Shown: positions 18,897 to 28,429, numbered from the stretch's first letter. The stretch: 64,000 nt of DNA from Pseudomonas migulae (GCF_024169315.1 NZ_JALJWR010000001.1:6250501-6314500), one strand, 5' to 3'. Numbers and translations are program-made. Notes: a model not told the origin generated them from the letters alone.

Positions 18897-19880
18897 ATGA
18901 AACATTCTCTGGTTTGCGCGTTGGGGCTGGCGGTGGCGCTGGCGTCCGGTGTTTCCTCGGCTCAGGCACCGGCACAAGTCGGCTCGCAAGTGCCTGGCTA
19001 CTTCCGATTGGCCGTAGGCGATTTTGAGGTGACGGCACTGTTCGATGGTTACAACGACCTGTCGCCCAAACTGCTCAAGGGCATGACCCAAAGCCAGATT
19101 CGTGCGCTGCTGGCCCGTCGCTCGATTGAAACACCGGGCGTGCAGACCGCGTTCAACGCCTTTCTGATCAACACCGGCAAGCAACTGATCCTGGTGGATA
19201 CCGGCGCCGGTCAATGCATCGGTGCGACGGCGGGCATGCTCTCGCACAACATGAAAGCGGCCGGCTACGAGCCTTCGCAGGTCGACACGATCCTGTTGAC
19301 GCACCTGCACCTGGACCATGTGTGCGGACTGGTCGACGGCCAGCAGAAACAGGTGTTTGCCAACGCCACGGTCTACGCCGCGAAGGCAGAAGCCGATTAC
19401 TGGCTCGATCCTCAAGCCCTCGCCAAGGCGCCGGAGGGTGCCAAACCGTATTTCAAAATTGCCCAGGACTCGACGGCACCGTATGTCGCGGCAGGGCGCT
19501 TCAAAACGTTCGACGCCGGTCAGTCGCCCGTGCCGGGTGTCGAGGCCACGCTGGAAGCCGGACATACGCCGGGCAGCACCACGTACCGTTTCACCTCTCA
19601 GGGGCAGAGCATCCTGTTCATGGGCGATCTGGTGCATAACCTCGCGGTGCAGTTCTTGCACCCCGAAGTCTCGATCGGATTCGACGTCAACAGTCAGCAG
19701 GCGATCAAAAGCCGCGCCAAAGTCTTCAGCGATGCCGCCGCGAGTAAAACCTGGGTGACGGCGGCGCATTTGCCGTTTCCGGGTATCGGTCACATCGCCG
19801 CAGAGGGCAAGCACTTCCAGTGGGTGCCGGTCGAATACGGCCCCTACAAACGAGCGGCGAAAGTCCCGCTGATCGAGTAA
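18897..19880 (+). CDS. Exported MBL-fold metallo-hydrolase
   Basis: The 327-residue protein starts with a signal peptide (MKHSLVCALGLAVALASGVSSAQA) and has the metallo-beta-lactamase fold: the metal motif LLTHLHLDHVCGL, later ligands LEAGHTPGSTTY and MGDLVHN, and a final AAHLPFPGIGH. It belongs with quorum-quenching lactonase-like or related periplasmic hydrolases; the substrate is unknown. It is divergent from the AraC gene and followed by a LysR gene 31 bases later. Confidence 0.85.
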   Translation: MKHSLVCALGLAVALASGVSSAQAPAQVGSQVPGYFRLAVGDFEVTALFDGYNDLSPKLLKGMTQSQIRALLARRSIETPGVQTAFNAFLINTGKQLILVDTGAGQCIGATAGMLSHNMKAAGYEPSQVDTILLTHLHLDHVCGLVDGQQKQVFANATVYAAKAEADYWLDPQALAKAPEGAKPYFKIAQDSTAPYVAAGRFKTFDAGQSPVPGVEATLEAGHTPGSTTYRFTSQGQSILFMGDLVHNLAVQFLHPEVSIGFDVNSQQAIKSRAKVFSDAAASKTWVTAAHLPFPGIGHIAAEGKHFQWVPVEYGPYKRAAKVPLIE

Positions 19881-19911
19881 AGTCCGATGCCCTCCCAAGG
19901 AAACCGTGCCT

Positions 19912-20832
19912 ATGAACCGTAACGATCTGCGTCGCGTCGACATGAACCTGTTGGTGATTTTCGAGGCGTTGATGTTCGAAAAGAATCTGACCCGCGTCGC
20001 TGAAAAACTGTTCATGGGGCAACCGGCGGTGAGTGCTGCGCTGGGACGGTTGCGGGACCTGTTCGACGATCCGTTGTTGCTGCGCAATGGTCGCGGCATG
20101 GAGCCGACCGGGCGGGCGCTGGCGATTCTCAAGGAGTTGCAGCCGGCAATGGATGTCATTTCCGGGGCGGTCAGCCGGGCGAAGGAATTCGATCCGACGA
20201 CAAGCTGCGATGTGTTTCGCATCGGGTTGTCGGACGATGCCGAGTTTGGCTTGTTTCCGCCGTTGCTGCGGCAATTGCAGGAGGAGGCACCGGGGATTGT
20301 CGTGGTGGTGCGTCGCGCCAACTATCTGCTGATGCCGGCGTTGCTGGCGTCGGGGGAGATTTCTGTGGGGGTGAGTTACACCACGGATTTGCCGGCGAAT
20401 GCCAAGTGCAAGAAGTTGCGGGACATTCCGTGCAAGGTGCTGCGCGGAGACAAGCGGCCGGGGACGCTGACGCTCGACGAGTATTGCGAACGGCCTCATG
20501 CGATGGTGTCGTTCTCTGGTGATTTGAGCGGCAACATTGATCTGGATCTGGCCAAGATCGGGCGGAGTCGGCGGGTGGTGCTGGGGGTTCCGCAGTTCAG
20601 TGGGTTGCGGGCGTTGCTGGCCGGGACCGAGATGATTGCCACGGTGCCGGATTATGCGGCGTGTGCGTTGGTTGAGGGGTGTGCCTTGCGTGCCGAGGAT
20701 CCGCCGTTTCCGATTGAAGCGGCGCAGTTGTCGATGGCCTGGAGTGGGGTGCATGACAATGATCCGGCGGAGCGGTGGCTGCGGTCCCGGATCAGTGAGT
20801 TTATGTCGAGGTCTTTGCCGATTGGGGGGTGA
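19912..20832 (+). CDS. LysR-family transcriptional regulator
   Basis: The 306-residue protein has the LysR helix-turn-helix (LRRVDMNLLVIFEALMFEKN, then GQPAVSAALGRLRDLFDDPL) and a periplasmic-binding-like effector domain. The VDMNLL start resembles the NodD/NahR branch, which responds to aromatic compounds. The ATG at 19912 has AAGGAAA upstream. It may form an operon with, or regulate, the MBL-fold gene before it. Confidence 0.87.
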   Translation: MNRNDLRRVDMNLLVIFEALMFEKNLTRVAEKLFMGQPAVSAALGRLRDLFDDPLLLRNGRGMEPTGRALAILKELQPAMDVISGAVSRAKEFDPTTSCDVFRIGLSDDAEFGLFPPLLRQLQEEAPGIVVVVRRANYLLMPALLASGEISVGVSYTTDLPANAKCKKLRDIPCKVLRGDKRPGTLTLDEYCERPHAMVSFSGDLSGNIDLDLAKIGRSRRVVLGVPQFSGLRALLAGTEMIATVPDYAACALVEGCALRAEDPPFPIEAAQLSMAWSGVHDNDPAERWLRSRISEFMSRSLPIGG

Positions 20833-20867
20833 ACGTGGCGGCCTTTGGGCCGACCAGGTTCTTTGCA

Positions 20868-21150
20868 GGTGTACATATCCATTTCTGTGGTAACGGCGGC
20901 TGGTGGTTTCGCCCTTACGGCGAGTCCCTTTTGTCAAACGCCACAAAAGGAACCAAAAAGTCTTGCCCCGAGCGTCCGGCCCCTCGCTTAGGCTCGGCGT
21001 TCCTTCGCTCCGGTCCTGCTCCGTGGGCCCGCCGCGATCGGCCATCCATGGCCGTGCGCGGCTAACCCGGCATCCATGCCGGGTTGCCCACTGCGCAGAA
21101 CCTCCACTCAGCCTTCCGAAGGGGCGGGCAGATCAAAATCAAAAGCGCAA
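20868..21150 (+). repeat. About 280-bp dispersed repeat, copy 1
   Basis: It begins at GTGTACATATCC, runs through the AACGGCGGC and GGCCATCCATGGCC palindromic segments, and ends after GGGTTGCCCACTGCGCAGAA...CAGATCAAAATCAAAAGC. The same element recurs at 54511-54785 (same orientation) and 55146-55390 (inverted). Open frames within it vary between copies, so it looks non-coding. It resembles the long intergenic repeats of P. fluorescens genomes. Confidence 0.75.
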
Positions 21151-21211
21151 GGCGAGCTAACGCTCGGCCTCGTGGTTTGGTGGGGGTACGCCGATCCATT
21201 GCGTGTGATGG

Positions 21212-21835
21212 CGGCCTGCCGGCCGACCTGTTCTCGCGGATGTACCAAAATCCCTGTGGGAGCTGGCTTGCCAGCGAAGGCGGCCTGCCGGCCGACCTGT
21301 TCTCGCGGATGTACCAAAATCCCTGTGGGAGCTGGCTTGCCAGCGAAGGCGGCCTGACAGCCGACCTGTTCTCGCGGATGTACCAAAAATCCCTGTGGGA
21401 GCTGGCTTGCCAGCGAAGGCGGCCTGCCAGCCGACCTCTTCTCGCGGATGTACCAAAATCCCTGTGGGAGCTGGGCTTGCCCGCGAAGGCGGCCTGACAG
21501 CCGACCCATAACCCGCTGATGCGCTCGGTCCCTGTGGAAGCTGGCTTGCCAGCGAAGGCGGCCTACCAACCGACCTCTTCTCGCGGATGTACCAAAATCC
21601 CTGTGGGAGCTGGCTTGCCAGCGAAGGCGGCCTACCAACCGACCTGCTCTCGCGGATGTACCAAAATCCCTGTGGGAGCTGGGCTTGCCCGCGATGGCGG
21701 CCTGCCAACCGACCCATACCCCGCTGATGCCCTCGGTCCCTGTGGGAGCTGGCTTGCCAGCGAAAGCGACCTGACAGCCGCCCCAATCTCCGCAGATGCC
21801 TCCAGCCCCTGTGGGTGGTGGATTAGCAACGGCAA
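21212..21835 (+). repeat. Nine tandem copies of a 69-70-bp REP-containing unit
   Basis: The unit (start CGGCCTGCCGGCCGACCTG, end GGGAGCTGGCTTGCCAGCGAAGG) repeats at 21212, 21281, 21350, 21420, 21490, 21559, 21628, 21698 and 21767, with the last copy degenerate. Units 1 and 2 are identical. Units 5 and 8 share a variant middle (CATAACCCGCTGATG type). Each unit carries one REP half, so the array is a head-to-tail REP expansion rather than a CRISPR: there are no unique spacers. It fills the gap before the DoxX gene. Confidence 0.9.
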
Positions 21836-21941
21836 TCCAAAAAGAGCACGTACATTCAATTTTCCTCATTCCCACACCGGCACTATCAAACGAGGTCCCG
21901 GCGCACTGACGCCGGTGGTTTTTCATTTGTGCAGGTATCCC

Positions 21942-22358
21942 ATGAACGCTTCGCGATGGAATGAACGGGCTGAGGACGTCGGGCTGTTTTTTTTGCGGGT
22001 CAGCGGTGGATTGTTTCTGCTGTGGGTGCATGGTCTGCCGAAGCTGCTTAACTACAGCGCTCAGCTGCAAGTCATCGAAGACCCTTTTCACCTGGGCGCG
22101 AATGTCACGCTGATGCTGGCGATTTTTGCCGAGGTGTTGTGTCCTCTGCTGATCATTTTCGGGGTGTTGGTGCGTCTGGCGTGCCTGCCGATTCTGTGTC
22201 TGCTGTGGGTCGCGTTGCTGGTGGTGCATCCGCAATGGAGTCTCGATGAAGGGCAGTTCGGCTGGCTGCTGTTGATTCTGTTCACCAGCATTCTTATCGC
22301 CGGGCCGGGACGGCTGGCGCTCAATGTCCGATTCGCCGGAGCTTTGCGTTATGCCTGA
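21942..22358 (+). CDS. DoxX-family membrane protein
   Basis: The 138-residue protein has four hydrophobic helices and the DoxX start pattern FFLRVSGGLFLLWVHGLPKL, followed by LMLAIFAEVLCPLLIIFGVL. DoxX proteins are small inner-membrane subunits linked to quinone/redox reactions, but most have no defined role. The ATG at 21942 lies beyond the tandem repeats and has an AGG ribosome site. It overlaps the next start by eight bases, so translation is coupled. Confidence 0.85.
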   Translation: MNASRWNERAEDVGLFFLRVSGGLFLLWVHGLPKLLNYSAQLQVIEDPFHLGANVTLMLAIFAEVLCPLLIIFGVLVRLACLPILCLLWVALLVVHPQWSLDEGQFGWLLLILFTSILIAGPGRLALNVRFAGALRYA

Positions 22359-22941
22359 ATCCAATCGTTTCGAGGAAGTCGTGACCCTGGTGATCAAGCA
22401 TCGGGTCAAGGCCGGTTTTGAAGTGGCCTATGAAGCCTGGTTGCGCAACATCGTCAGCATCGCCGGGCAGCAGGAAGGGCACTTGGGCGTTGACGTGATT
22501 CGCGGCAAAAGCGCCGGCCTCGACCTCTACACCTGCGTGCTGCGCTTCTGTTCCACCGAGTCGATGCAGCACTGGCTCGATTCGCCGCAACGGCTGCAAC
22601 TGGTCAATGAAGCCACACCGATGCTGGCGGACGGCGATCAGACCGAGGTCAATCCGGTCAATGAGTTCTGGTTCGCCCCGCAGGCTGACACCAGTTCACC
22701 GCCGCCGCGCTGGAAGCAGGCCGTGGTGACGTTGTTGGTGATTCTGCCGCACACCTTGCTGGTGCCGCTGATCTGGGGGCCGCTGTTGCAGCTCAATGCT
22801 TTGCTCTCGAATTACGTGGTCGCCACGTTCCTGATCACGCTGACCATCGTCGTTTCGGTGGTGTACCTGTTCATGCCGATGGCGACGCGGTTGTTCGCGC
22901 CTTGGCTGTCCTCTTCCACTCAGCCCAAGGAAACGCGATGA
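22351..22941 (+). CDS. Antibiotic-biosynthesis-monooxygenase-like protein with two membrane helices
   Basis: The 196-residue protein has an N-terminal ABM ferredoxin-like domain (VTLVIKHRVKAGFEVAYEAW...FCSTESMQHWLDSPQR) and two C-terminal hydrophobic segments (AVVTLLVILPHTLLVPLIW and VATFLITLTIVVSVVYLFM). ABM proteins with this tail are common but uncharacterised. It overlaps both neighbours (8 bases before, 4 bases after), so the DoxX, ABM and amidohydrolase genes form one operon. Confidence 0.82.
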   Translation: MPESNRFEEVVTLVIKHRVKAGFEVAYEAWLRNIVSIAGQQEGHLGVDVIRGKSAGLDLYTCVLRFCSTESMQHWLDSPQRLQLVNEATPMLADGDQTEVNPVNEFWFAPQADTSSPPPRWKQAVVTLLVILPHTLLVPLIWGPLLQLNALLSNYVVATFLITLTIVVSVVYLFMPMATRLFAPWLSSSTQPKETR

Positions 22942-24776
22942 ACGCCGATCTGATTCTATTCAATGGCCAATTTCATACCGTTGACCGTGAAAACCCGCGC
23001 GCCAGTGCCGTAGCCATCAGCGACGGCCGATTCGTCGCGGTCGGCACTGACGCCGAAGCCATGGCCCTGCGCGGTTCCGGCACTCAGGTCATCGATCTCA
23101 AGGGCCGTTGCGTCATTCCCGGCCTCAACGACTCGCACCTGCACCTGATCCGTGGCGGTTTGAACTACAACCTCGAACTGCGTTGGGAAGGCGTGCCGTC
23201 GCTGGCCGATGCCTTGCGCATGCTCAAGGATCAGGCCGACCGCACGCCAACGCCGCAATGGGTGCGCGTGGTCGGTGGCTGGAACGAATTCCAGTTCGCC
23301 GAAAAGCGCATGCCGACCCTCGAGGAACTTAACCAGGCCGCGCCGGATACGCCGGTGTTCGTGCTGCATCTGTATGACCGCGCCTTGCTCAACCGCGCCG
23401 CGTTGCGCGTGGCCGGTTACACCCGTAACACGCCGAATCCGCCGGGTGGCGAGATTGTGCGCGATGCCAACGGTGAGCCGACCGGCATGCTGGTCGCGCG
23501 ACCGAACGCGATGATTTTGTACTCGACCCTGGCCAAAGGGCCGAAGCTGCCGCTGGAGTATCAGGTCAACTCGACCCGTCAGTTCATGCGCGAACTCAAC
23601 CGTCTCGGCCTGACCAGTGCCATCGACGCCGGCGGCGGTTTCCAGAATTATCCGGACGATTACCAGGTGATCGAGCAGTTGGCGAAAGACCAGCAACTGA
23701 CCATCCGCATCGCCTACAACCTGTTCACCCAGAAGCCCAAGGAAGAGCTGGCCGACTTCAAGAACTGGACCAGCAGCGTGACCCTGCACCAGGGCGACGA
23801 TTACCTGCGGCACAACGGCGCCGGGGAAATGCTGGTGTTTTCGGCGGCGGATTTCGAAGACTTCCTCGAACCGCGTCCGGACCTGCCGCAAACCATGGAA
23901 GACGAGTTGGAACCGGTGGTCCGCCACCTCGTCGAGCAACGCTGGCCGTTCCGTTTGCACGCCACGTACAACGAATCCATCAGTCGCATGCTCGATGTGT
24001 TCGAGAAGGTTAACCGCGATATTCCGTTCAACGGGTTGCCGTGGTTTTTCGACCACGCCGAAACCATCACCCCGCAGAACATCGAGCGGGTGAGGGCGCT
24101 GGGCGGCGGCATTGCGATTCAGGATCGCATGGCGTTTCAGGGTGAGTATTTCGTCGAGCGTTACGGCGCCAAGGCGGCCGAAGCGACGCCACCGATCAAG
24201 CGCATGCTGGCCGAAGGTGTGCCGGTCGGCGCGGGCACCGACGCTACGCGAGTGTCCAGCTACAACCCCTGGACCTCGTTGTACTGGATGGTCAGCGGTC
24301 GCACCGTCGGCGGTCTGGAGCTGCACGCCGAGGGGCTGTCCCGGCAAACCGCGCTGGAACTGTTCACCCACGGCAGCGCCTGGTTCTCTTCCGAGCAGGG
24401 CAAGAAAGGCATGATCAAGGTCGGCCAGCTGGCGGACGTCGCGGCCCTGAGCGCGGACTTTTTCAGCGTCGACGAAGAAGCGATCAAGTGGATCGAATCG
24501 GTGTTGACCGTGGTCGGCGGCAAGGTGGTGTATGCCGCTGGTGATTTCGAAAAACTCGGGCCGGCCAGTGTGCCGGTGCTGCCGGACTGGTCGCCGGTGG
24601 TGAAGGTGCCGGGTCACTGGCGCCCGACGTCGCCGATGCAGACGCAGGTTCACCATTGCAGCGGGCCGTGCGGCGTGCATTCCCATAGCCATGAAAAGGC
24701 GCGTTTGTCGAATGCGCCGGTCAGCGATTTCGCGGGATTCTGGGGTGCCTTTGGCTGCTCGTGCTTCGCGTTCTGA
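22938..24776 (+). CDS. YtcJ-like amidohydrolase
   Basis: The 612-residue protein is an amidohydrolase-superfamily (amidohydrolase 3) enzyme: N-terminal beta domain (MNADLILFNGQFHTVDREN), metal motif GLNDSHLHLIRGG, and GAGTDATRVSSYNPW near the end of the barrel. The C-terminal tail is unusual, rich in Cys and His (HHCSGPCGVHSHSHE, then GCSCFAF). The substrate is unknown. It is last in the overlapping three-gene operon and followed by a hairpin. Confidence 0.85.
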   Translation: MNADLILFNGQFHTVDRENPRASAVAISDGRFVAVGTDAEAMALRGSGTQVIDLKGRCVIPGLNDSHLHLIRGGLNYNLELRWEGVPSLADALRMLKDQADRTPTPQWVRVVGGWNEFQFAEKRMPTLEELNQAAPDTPVFVLHLYDRALLNRAALRVAGYTRNTPNPPGGEIVRDANGEPTGMLVARPNAMILYSTLAKGPKLPLEYQVNSTRQFMRELNRLGLTSAIDAGGGFQNYPDDYQVIEQLAKDQQLTIRIAYNLFTQKPKEELADFKNWTSSVTLHQGDDYLRHNGAGEMLVFSAADFEDFLEPRPDLPQTMEDELEPVVRHLVEQRWPFRLHATYNESISRMLDVFEKVNRDIPFNGLPWFFDHAETITPQNIERVRALGGGIAIQDRMAFQGEYFVERYGAKAAEATPPIKRMLAEGVPVGAGTDATRVSSYNPWTSLYWMVSGRTVGGLELHAEGLSRQTALELFTHGSAWFSSEQGKKGMIKVGQLADVAALSADFFSVDEEAIKWIESVLTVVGGKVVYAAGDFEKLGPASVPVLPDWSPVVKVPGHWRPTSPMQTQVHHCSGPCGVHSHSHEKARLSNAPVSDFAGFWGAFGCSCFAF

Positions 24777-24788
24777 CGATCACAAAAA

Positions 24789-24816
24789 AGCGCCGATGCC
24801 GCGGTGTCGGCGCCTT
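24789..24816 (+). terminator. Hairpin after amidohydrolase gene
   Basis: GCGCCGA and TCGGCGC pair across a 10-base loop, with an A-run on the upstream side and only CTTATGT downstream. It may be a weak terminator or an attenuator before the isochorismatase-like gene. Confidence 0.5.
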
Positions 24817-24846
24817 ATGTAACACCCATCCATCGAGGAGCTTCAC

Positions 24847-25473
24847 ATGAGCAACGTTCCGTACAAACGCCTGAATAAAGACGATGCGGTTGTCCTGTTG
24901 GTCGACCACCAGACCGGCCTGATCTCGCTGGTCCAGGATTTCTCGCCGAACGAATTCAAGAACAACGTGCTGGCCCTGGGTGACGTGGCCAAGTTCTTCA
25001 AACTGCCGACTATCCTCACCACCAGCTTCGAAAACGGCCCGAACGGCCCGATGGTGCCGGAATTGAAAGAGCAGTTCCCGGACGCGCCGTACATCCCGCG
25101 TCCAGGCCAGATCAACGCCTGGGACAACGAAGATTTCGTCAAGGCCGTCAAGGCCACTGGCCGCAAGCAACTGATCATCGCCGGTGTGGTGACTGACGTG
25201 TGCGTGACCTTCCCGACGCTGTCCGCACTGGCCGAAGGGTTTGAAGTGTTCGTGGTGACCGACGCCTCGGGTACTTTCAACGAAACCGTACAACAGGCAG
25301 CCTGGGCGCGCATGGCGGCGGCCGGTGCACAACTGGTCAACTGGTTCTCGGTGGCGTGCGAGCTGCAGGGCGACTGGCGCAACGACATGGAAGGCCTGGC
25401 GAACCTGCTGTCGCCACGCATTCCGAACTACCGCAACCTGATGAACAGCTATTCGGTGCTCACCTCGAAGTAA
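24847..25473 (+). CDS. YcaC-like isochorismatase-family hydrolase
   Basis: The 208-residue protein has the cysteine-hydrolase fold: catalytic aspartate in VLLVDHQTGL and the nucleophile cysteine in IIAGVVTDVCVTFPTLSA. It is closest to the YcaC group, octameric hydrolases of unknown substrate. GAGGAG precedes the ATG, and a strong terminator follows 15 bases after the stop. Confidence 0.88.
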   Translation: MSNVPYKRLNKDDAVVLLVDHQTGLISLVQDFSPNEFKNNVLALGDVAKFFKLPTILTTSFENGPNGPMVPELKEQFPDAPYIPRPGQINAWDNEDFVKAVKATGRKQLIIAGVVTDVCVTFPTLSALAEGFEVFVVTDASGTFNETVQQAAWARMAAAGAQLVNWFSVACELQGDWRNDMEGLANLLSPRIPNYRNLMNSYSVLTSK

Positions 25474-25488
25474 GCCGACCGGACATAA

Positions 25489-25520
25489 AAAATACCCGCC
25501 ACTGTGCGGGTATTTTTTTT
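25489..25520 (+). terminator. Rho-independent terminator
   Basis: ATACCCGC pairs with GCGGGTAT across a short loop, followed by an eight-T run. It ends the isochorismatase-like transcript. Confidence 0.88.
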
Positions 25521-25537
25521 CTGACGAACAAGGTTTC

Positions 25538-25626
25538 TGTAGGAGCGAGGCTTACCCGCGAACCAGGCGCCCAGGTGTTTCAGTTGGACCGCGTGATCTT
25601 CTTCGCGGGCAAGCCTCGCTCCTACA
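25538..25626. repeat. REPIN (GTAGGAGCGAGGC type)
   Basis: The arms GTAGGAGCGAGGCTTACCCG and CGGGCAAGCCTCGCTCCTAC, facing each other over about 50 bases, lie between the terminator and the convergent channel gene. Confidence 0.8.
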
Positions 25627-25644
25627 GGCGAACGTTCCCGAAGG

Positions 25645-27081
25645 TCAGGCCTGTTGGCGTTTCTGCAGCCAACTCAGGAAGCCGCCTTTCTTGACCGGCA
25701 CCGGTTTCGCCAGCAACGCCAACCGACTGTTCTGCTGCCGTACCGCCTGCAACTTGTTCAACGCCCGACCGACTTCAACCCGTTGCTCCATGCAGTGACG
25801 GGTCAGGGATTTATCGATCCGGTAGATGATGCACGAGGTCAGCGTGGTGAAGGTCGCCTGGGATGGCGTATCGGTGAGGATGCTCTGTTCGCCCATCACT
25901 TCGCTTGGCCCCATTCGACCTGCCTCGGTTTGCCCGGCGCCGTCGGGAACGGTGGCGCTGACCACACCCGTGGCGATGACCATCAGACTGTCCGGCACTT
26001 CGCCCAACTCCAGCACCACCTGACCGGCCGCGTATTGCTGAGCAACCATCGACTGTGCCATCTGATCGCGTTCCTCCTCGCTCAAGGAACGGAAAACTTT
26101 CACTTCATCCAGCAACGCCCGTGCACGGGTTGTCGGTTCGATCACGCCATCGAGCTGCCGAGAAATGCCGGCCGCTTCGAGGTGCCGATGGGCCAGGTCG
26201 AACAGTTGATTACGCACTTCGCTTTTCTTGCCCAGTTCGGCGATGAACCCGCTGGCCACGTATTCGGACATGGTTTCGCCGGCCTCTTTCAGCACCGCTT
26301 TCGGTGCGGGATTCAGCAGCAGACTGCTGCTGCCCTGAAGCGTGCGATCCAGTGCATCGAGCACCCGGCGCGGGCGAATGTGGTTGGGCACTTGAATGCT
26401 GATCGACACGCCATGCATGTTGCCGGGGCGGCTCAGGTTGACGATCTTTGCCTTGGCCGCTACCGAGTTCGGCACCACTGCGGTACTGCCGGCACTGGTC
26501 AGCAGGTGCGTGGCGCGCCAGTCGATGTCGAGCACTTTGCCCTCGACGCCGTCGATCATGATCCAGTCATCCACCTGATACGGCTTGGTGGTGTTCAGCA
26601 CAATCCCGGAAAACACGTCGCTCAGGGTACTTTGCAACGCCAGGCCGACAACGATGGCCACCACGCCGGACGTCGCCAGCAACCCTTTCACCGGCAGCTC
26701 CAGCACATAGCCGGCCGCCGCAACGATGGCGATCAGAAACACCAGTGCGCCGATGACATCCTGCAGCAAGCGACCGCTATGACCGATGCGGCGCATCAGC
26801 ACTAGGCCGATGACTTCGGTGAGCACACGCGCGGCGTACAACCACCAGAGGATCCCCAGTGCCGTGGCACCCAGTTGCGCCACGCGGTCATCGGCAAACA
26901 GCGGCGCCTGCAAGGGGCTGACGCCGGCGTTGATGATGACCGCGCTGAACATCAGGAACAGTGCCAGGCGCACACCGACCCGTGTGACGCGATGCTTGAA
27001 TGGCGCGAGGTGCCAGATCACGGCGTCGATTACCAGCAGCAGGGCGCTCCAGGAGAGCAGGTGGGCGTAGATGAAGGACAT
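25645..27081 (-). CDS. MscS-type mechanosensitive channel with C-terminal cyclic-nucleotide-binding domain
   Basis: The 478-residue protein begins with four or five hydrophobic helices. The MscS pore and beta region follow (GLLATSGVVAIVVGLALQS, then VDDWIMIDGVEGKVLDIDWR), then a cNMP-binding domain (FRSLSEEERDQMAQSMVAQQ, VMGEQSILTDTPSQATF). Channels of this plan gate on membrane tension and may be tuned by nucleotides. The start at 27081 (MSFIYAHLLSWSAL) has GGAG upstream; longer frames would read into the REPIN. Confidence 0.88.
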   Translation of the reverse strand: MSFIYAHLLSWSALLLVIDAVIWHLAPFKHRVTRVGVRLALFLMFSAVIINAGVSPLQAPLFADDRVAQLGATALGILWWLYAARVLTEVIGLVLMRRIGHSGRLLQDVIGALVFLIAIVAAAGYVLELPVKGLLATSGVVAIVVGLALQSTLSDVFSGIVLNTTKPYQVDDWIMIDGVEGKVLDIDWRATHLLTSAGSTAVVPNSVAAKAKIVNLSRPGNMHGVSISIQVPNHIRPRRVLDALDRTLQGSSSLLLNPAPKAVLKEAGETMSEYVASGFIAELGKKSEVRNQLFDLAHRHLEAAGISRQLDGVIEPTTRARALLDEVKVFRSLSEEERDQMAQSMVAQQYAAGQVVLELGEVPDSLMVIATGVVSATVPDGAGQTEAGRMGPSEVMGEQSILTDTPSQATFTTLTSCIIYRIDKSLTRHCMEQRVEVGRALNKLQAVRQQNSRLALLAKPVPVKKGGFLSWLQKRQQA

Positions 27082-27135
27082 GGGAGAACTCCGGGAGACT
27101 GGTTTTTTGTTGTCATGTGGGATCGCTTTGCTTTT

Positions 27136-27205
27136 CTGTAGGAGCACGGCTGGCCGGCGAAGTCGTCCTTGAGGACGCCTTCGCCGGCCAGCCGTGCTCC
27201 TACAG
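27136..27205. repeat. REPIN (GTAGGAGCACGGC type)
   Basis: CTGTAGGAGCACGGCTGGCC is mirrored by GGCCAGCCGTGCTCCTACAG over 70 bases. It lies between two same-strand genes, the esterase upstream and the channel downstream. Confidence 0.82.
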
Positions 27206-27250
27206 AAAGGCAACTTCGCCACACATTTCTGTGTGGCGAAACGTTTGGAC

Positions 27251-28270
27251 TCAGTTCAAGTGAGTCTTGAGTTCCAGCGCTGCCTGACGCACCGCCGCCT
27301 TCACTTCCGGAATCTGGCTCAGCGGGTTCAGCAAGCCGAAGTCATGGATCATGCCGTTGTAACGCACCGCTGTCACCGGAACACCGGCCGCATCGAGGTG
27401 GCGGGCATAGGCTTCGCCTTCGTCACGCAATACGTCGAACTCGGCGGTTTGCACCAACGCTGCCGGCAAGCCCTTGAGCTGTTCGGCACTGGCCTGCAAC
27501 GGCGAGGCATGGACCTGCGCACGCTCGGCCTGGTCGGTGGTGTAGTTGTCCCAGAACCAGTTCATCATGCCTTTGGTGAGGAAGTGGCCCTCGGCAAATT
27601 GCTGGTACGACCCGGTGTCGAACTGCGCGTTGGTCACCGGCCACATCAACAGCTGGAAGCGCAGCGCCGGGGTTTTCTGTTCCTTGGCCATCAACGCCAC
27701 GACCGCCGCCATGTTGCCGCCGACACTGTTGCCGGCCACGGCGAGGCGCTTGCCATCGACGCCGATGTCCTTGCCATGCTCGGCCACCCAACGGGTCGCG
27801 GCGTAGGCCTGATTGATTGCCGTCGGATAGTGCGCTTCCGGCGACGGCGTGTAATCGACATACACTGCGACAGCGCCAGAGCCGACCACCAGGTCGTGGA
27901 TCAGGCGCTGGTGAGTCGGGTAATCGCCCAGCACCCAGCCGCCACCGTGGAAGAACATGAACACCGGCAATTCACCTTTGACCTTGGACGGACGCACGAT
28001 CTTCAGGTTAATGGTTTGCCCATCGACCTTGATTGCACGGTCGCTGACGTCCACACCCGACAGATCAACCTTCACCGAGTTTTGCGCGCCGGTGAGCACC
28101 GCACGGGCCTCTTTCGGGCTCAACTGTTCAAGTGGTTTACCGCCACCGGCAGCGAGGGCTTCGAGGAAGGCTTGAGTGTTGTGTTCGACACCTGGGCTGC
28201 CCGCGGCAAAAGCGTTGCCGACGGCGAGGGCGAGGAGGGAAGCGGTCAGGGTTTTCTTGACGAGGTTCAT
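27251..28270 (-). CDS. Secreted alpha/beta hydrolase (HSL/acetyl-esterase family)
   Basis: The 339-residue protein has a signal peptide (MNLVKKTLTASLLALAVGNAFAAG). It shows the hormone-sensitive-lipase type oxyanion motif FFHGGGWVLGD, nucleophile elbow VAGNSVGGNMA, acid in EFDVLRDEGEAYA and histidine in GMIHDFGLL. It probably cleaves short esters in the periplasm. The ATG at 28270 follows AAGGA; a TTG six bases upstream is possible. It is divergent from a LysR gene that is its likely regulator. Confidence 0.88.
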   Translation of the reverse strand: MNLVKKTLTASLLALAVGNAFAAGSPGVEHNTQAFLEALAAGGGKPLEQLSPKEARAVLTGAQNSVKVDLSGVDVSDRAIKVDGQTINLKIVRPSKVKGELPVFMFFHGGGWVLGDYPTHQRLIHDLVVGSGAVAVYVDYTPSPEAHYPTAINQAYAATRWVAEHGKDIGVDGKRLAVAGNSVGGNMAAVVALMAKEQKTPALRFQLLMWPVTNAQFDTGSYQQFAEGHFLTKGMMNWFWDNYTTDQAERAQVHASPLQASAEQLKGLPAALVQTAEFDVLRDEGEAYARHLDAAGVPVTAVRYNGMIHDFGLLNPLSQIPEVKAAVRQAALELKTHLN

Positions 28271-28429
28271 GAGCAAATCCTTTTAAATAATTAGAGATCG
28301 TTTACCTAAGGGCCAGGTTGCTGCTGCGCTGGGATTCAGGCCTCAGCAACACCGTGGACACAGATTAATAGGATGCCGAAAAAGGAAAAAGCGGCTATAA
28401 AGCGTTTGACTGTCAACCAAGGCGTGACA

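Noticed and set aside
21212..21835. CRISPR array
   Set aside because: The whole 69-base unit repeats without unique spacers and contains REP halves; no cas genes are nearby.
21108..22409. A 433-codon minus-strand frame and smaller plus-strand frames over the tandem array
   Set aside because: They arise because the 69-base unit is divisible by three; the product would be a low-complexity repeat and overlaps the DoxX gene.
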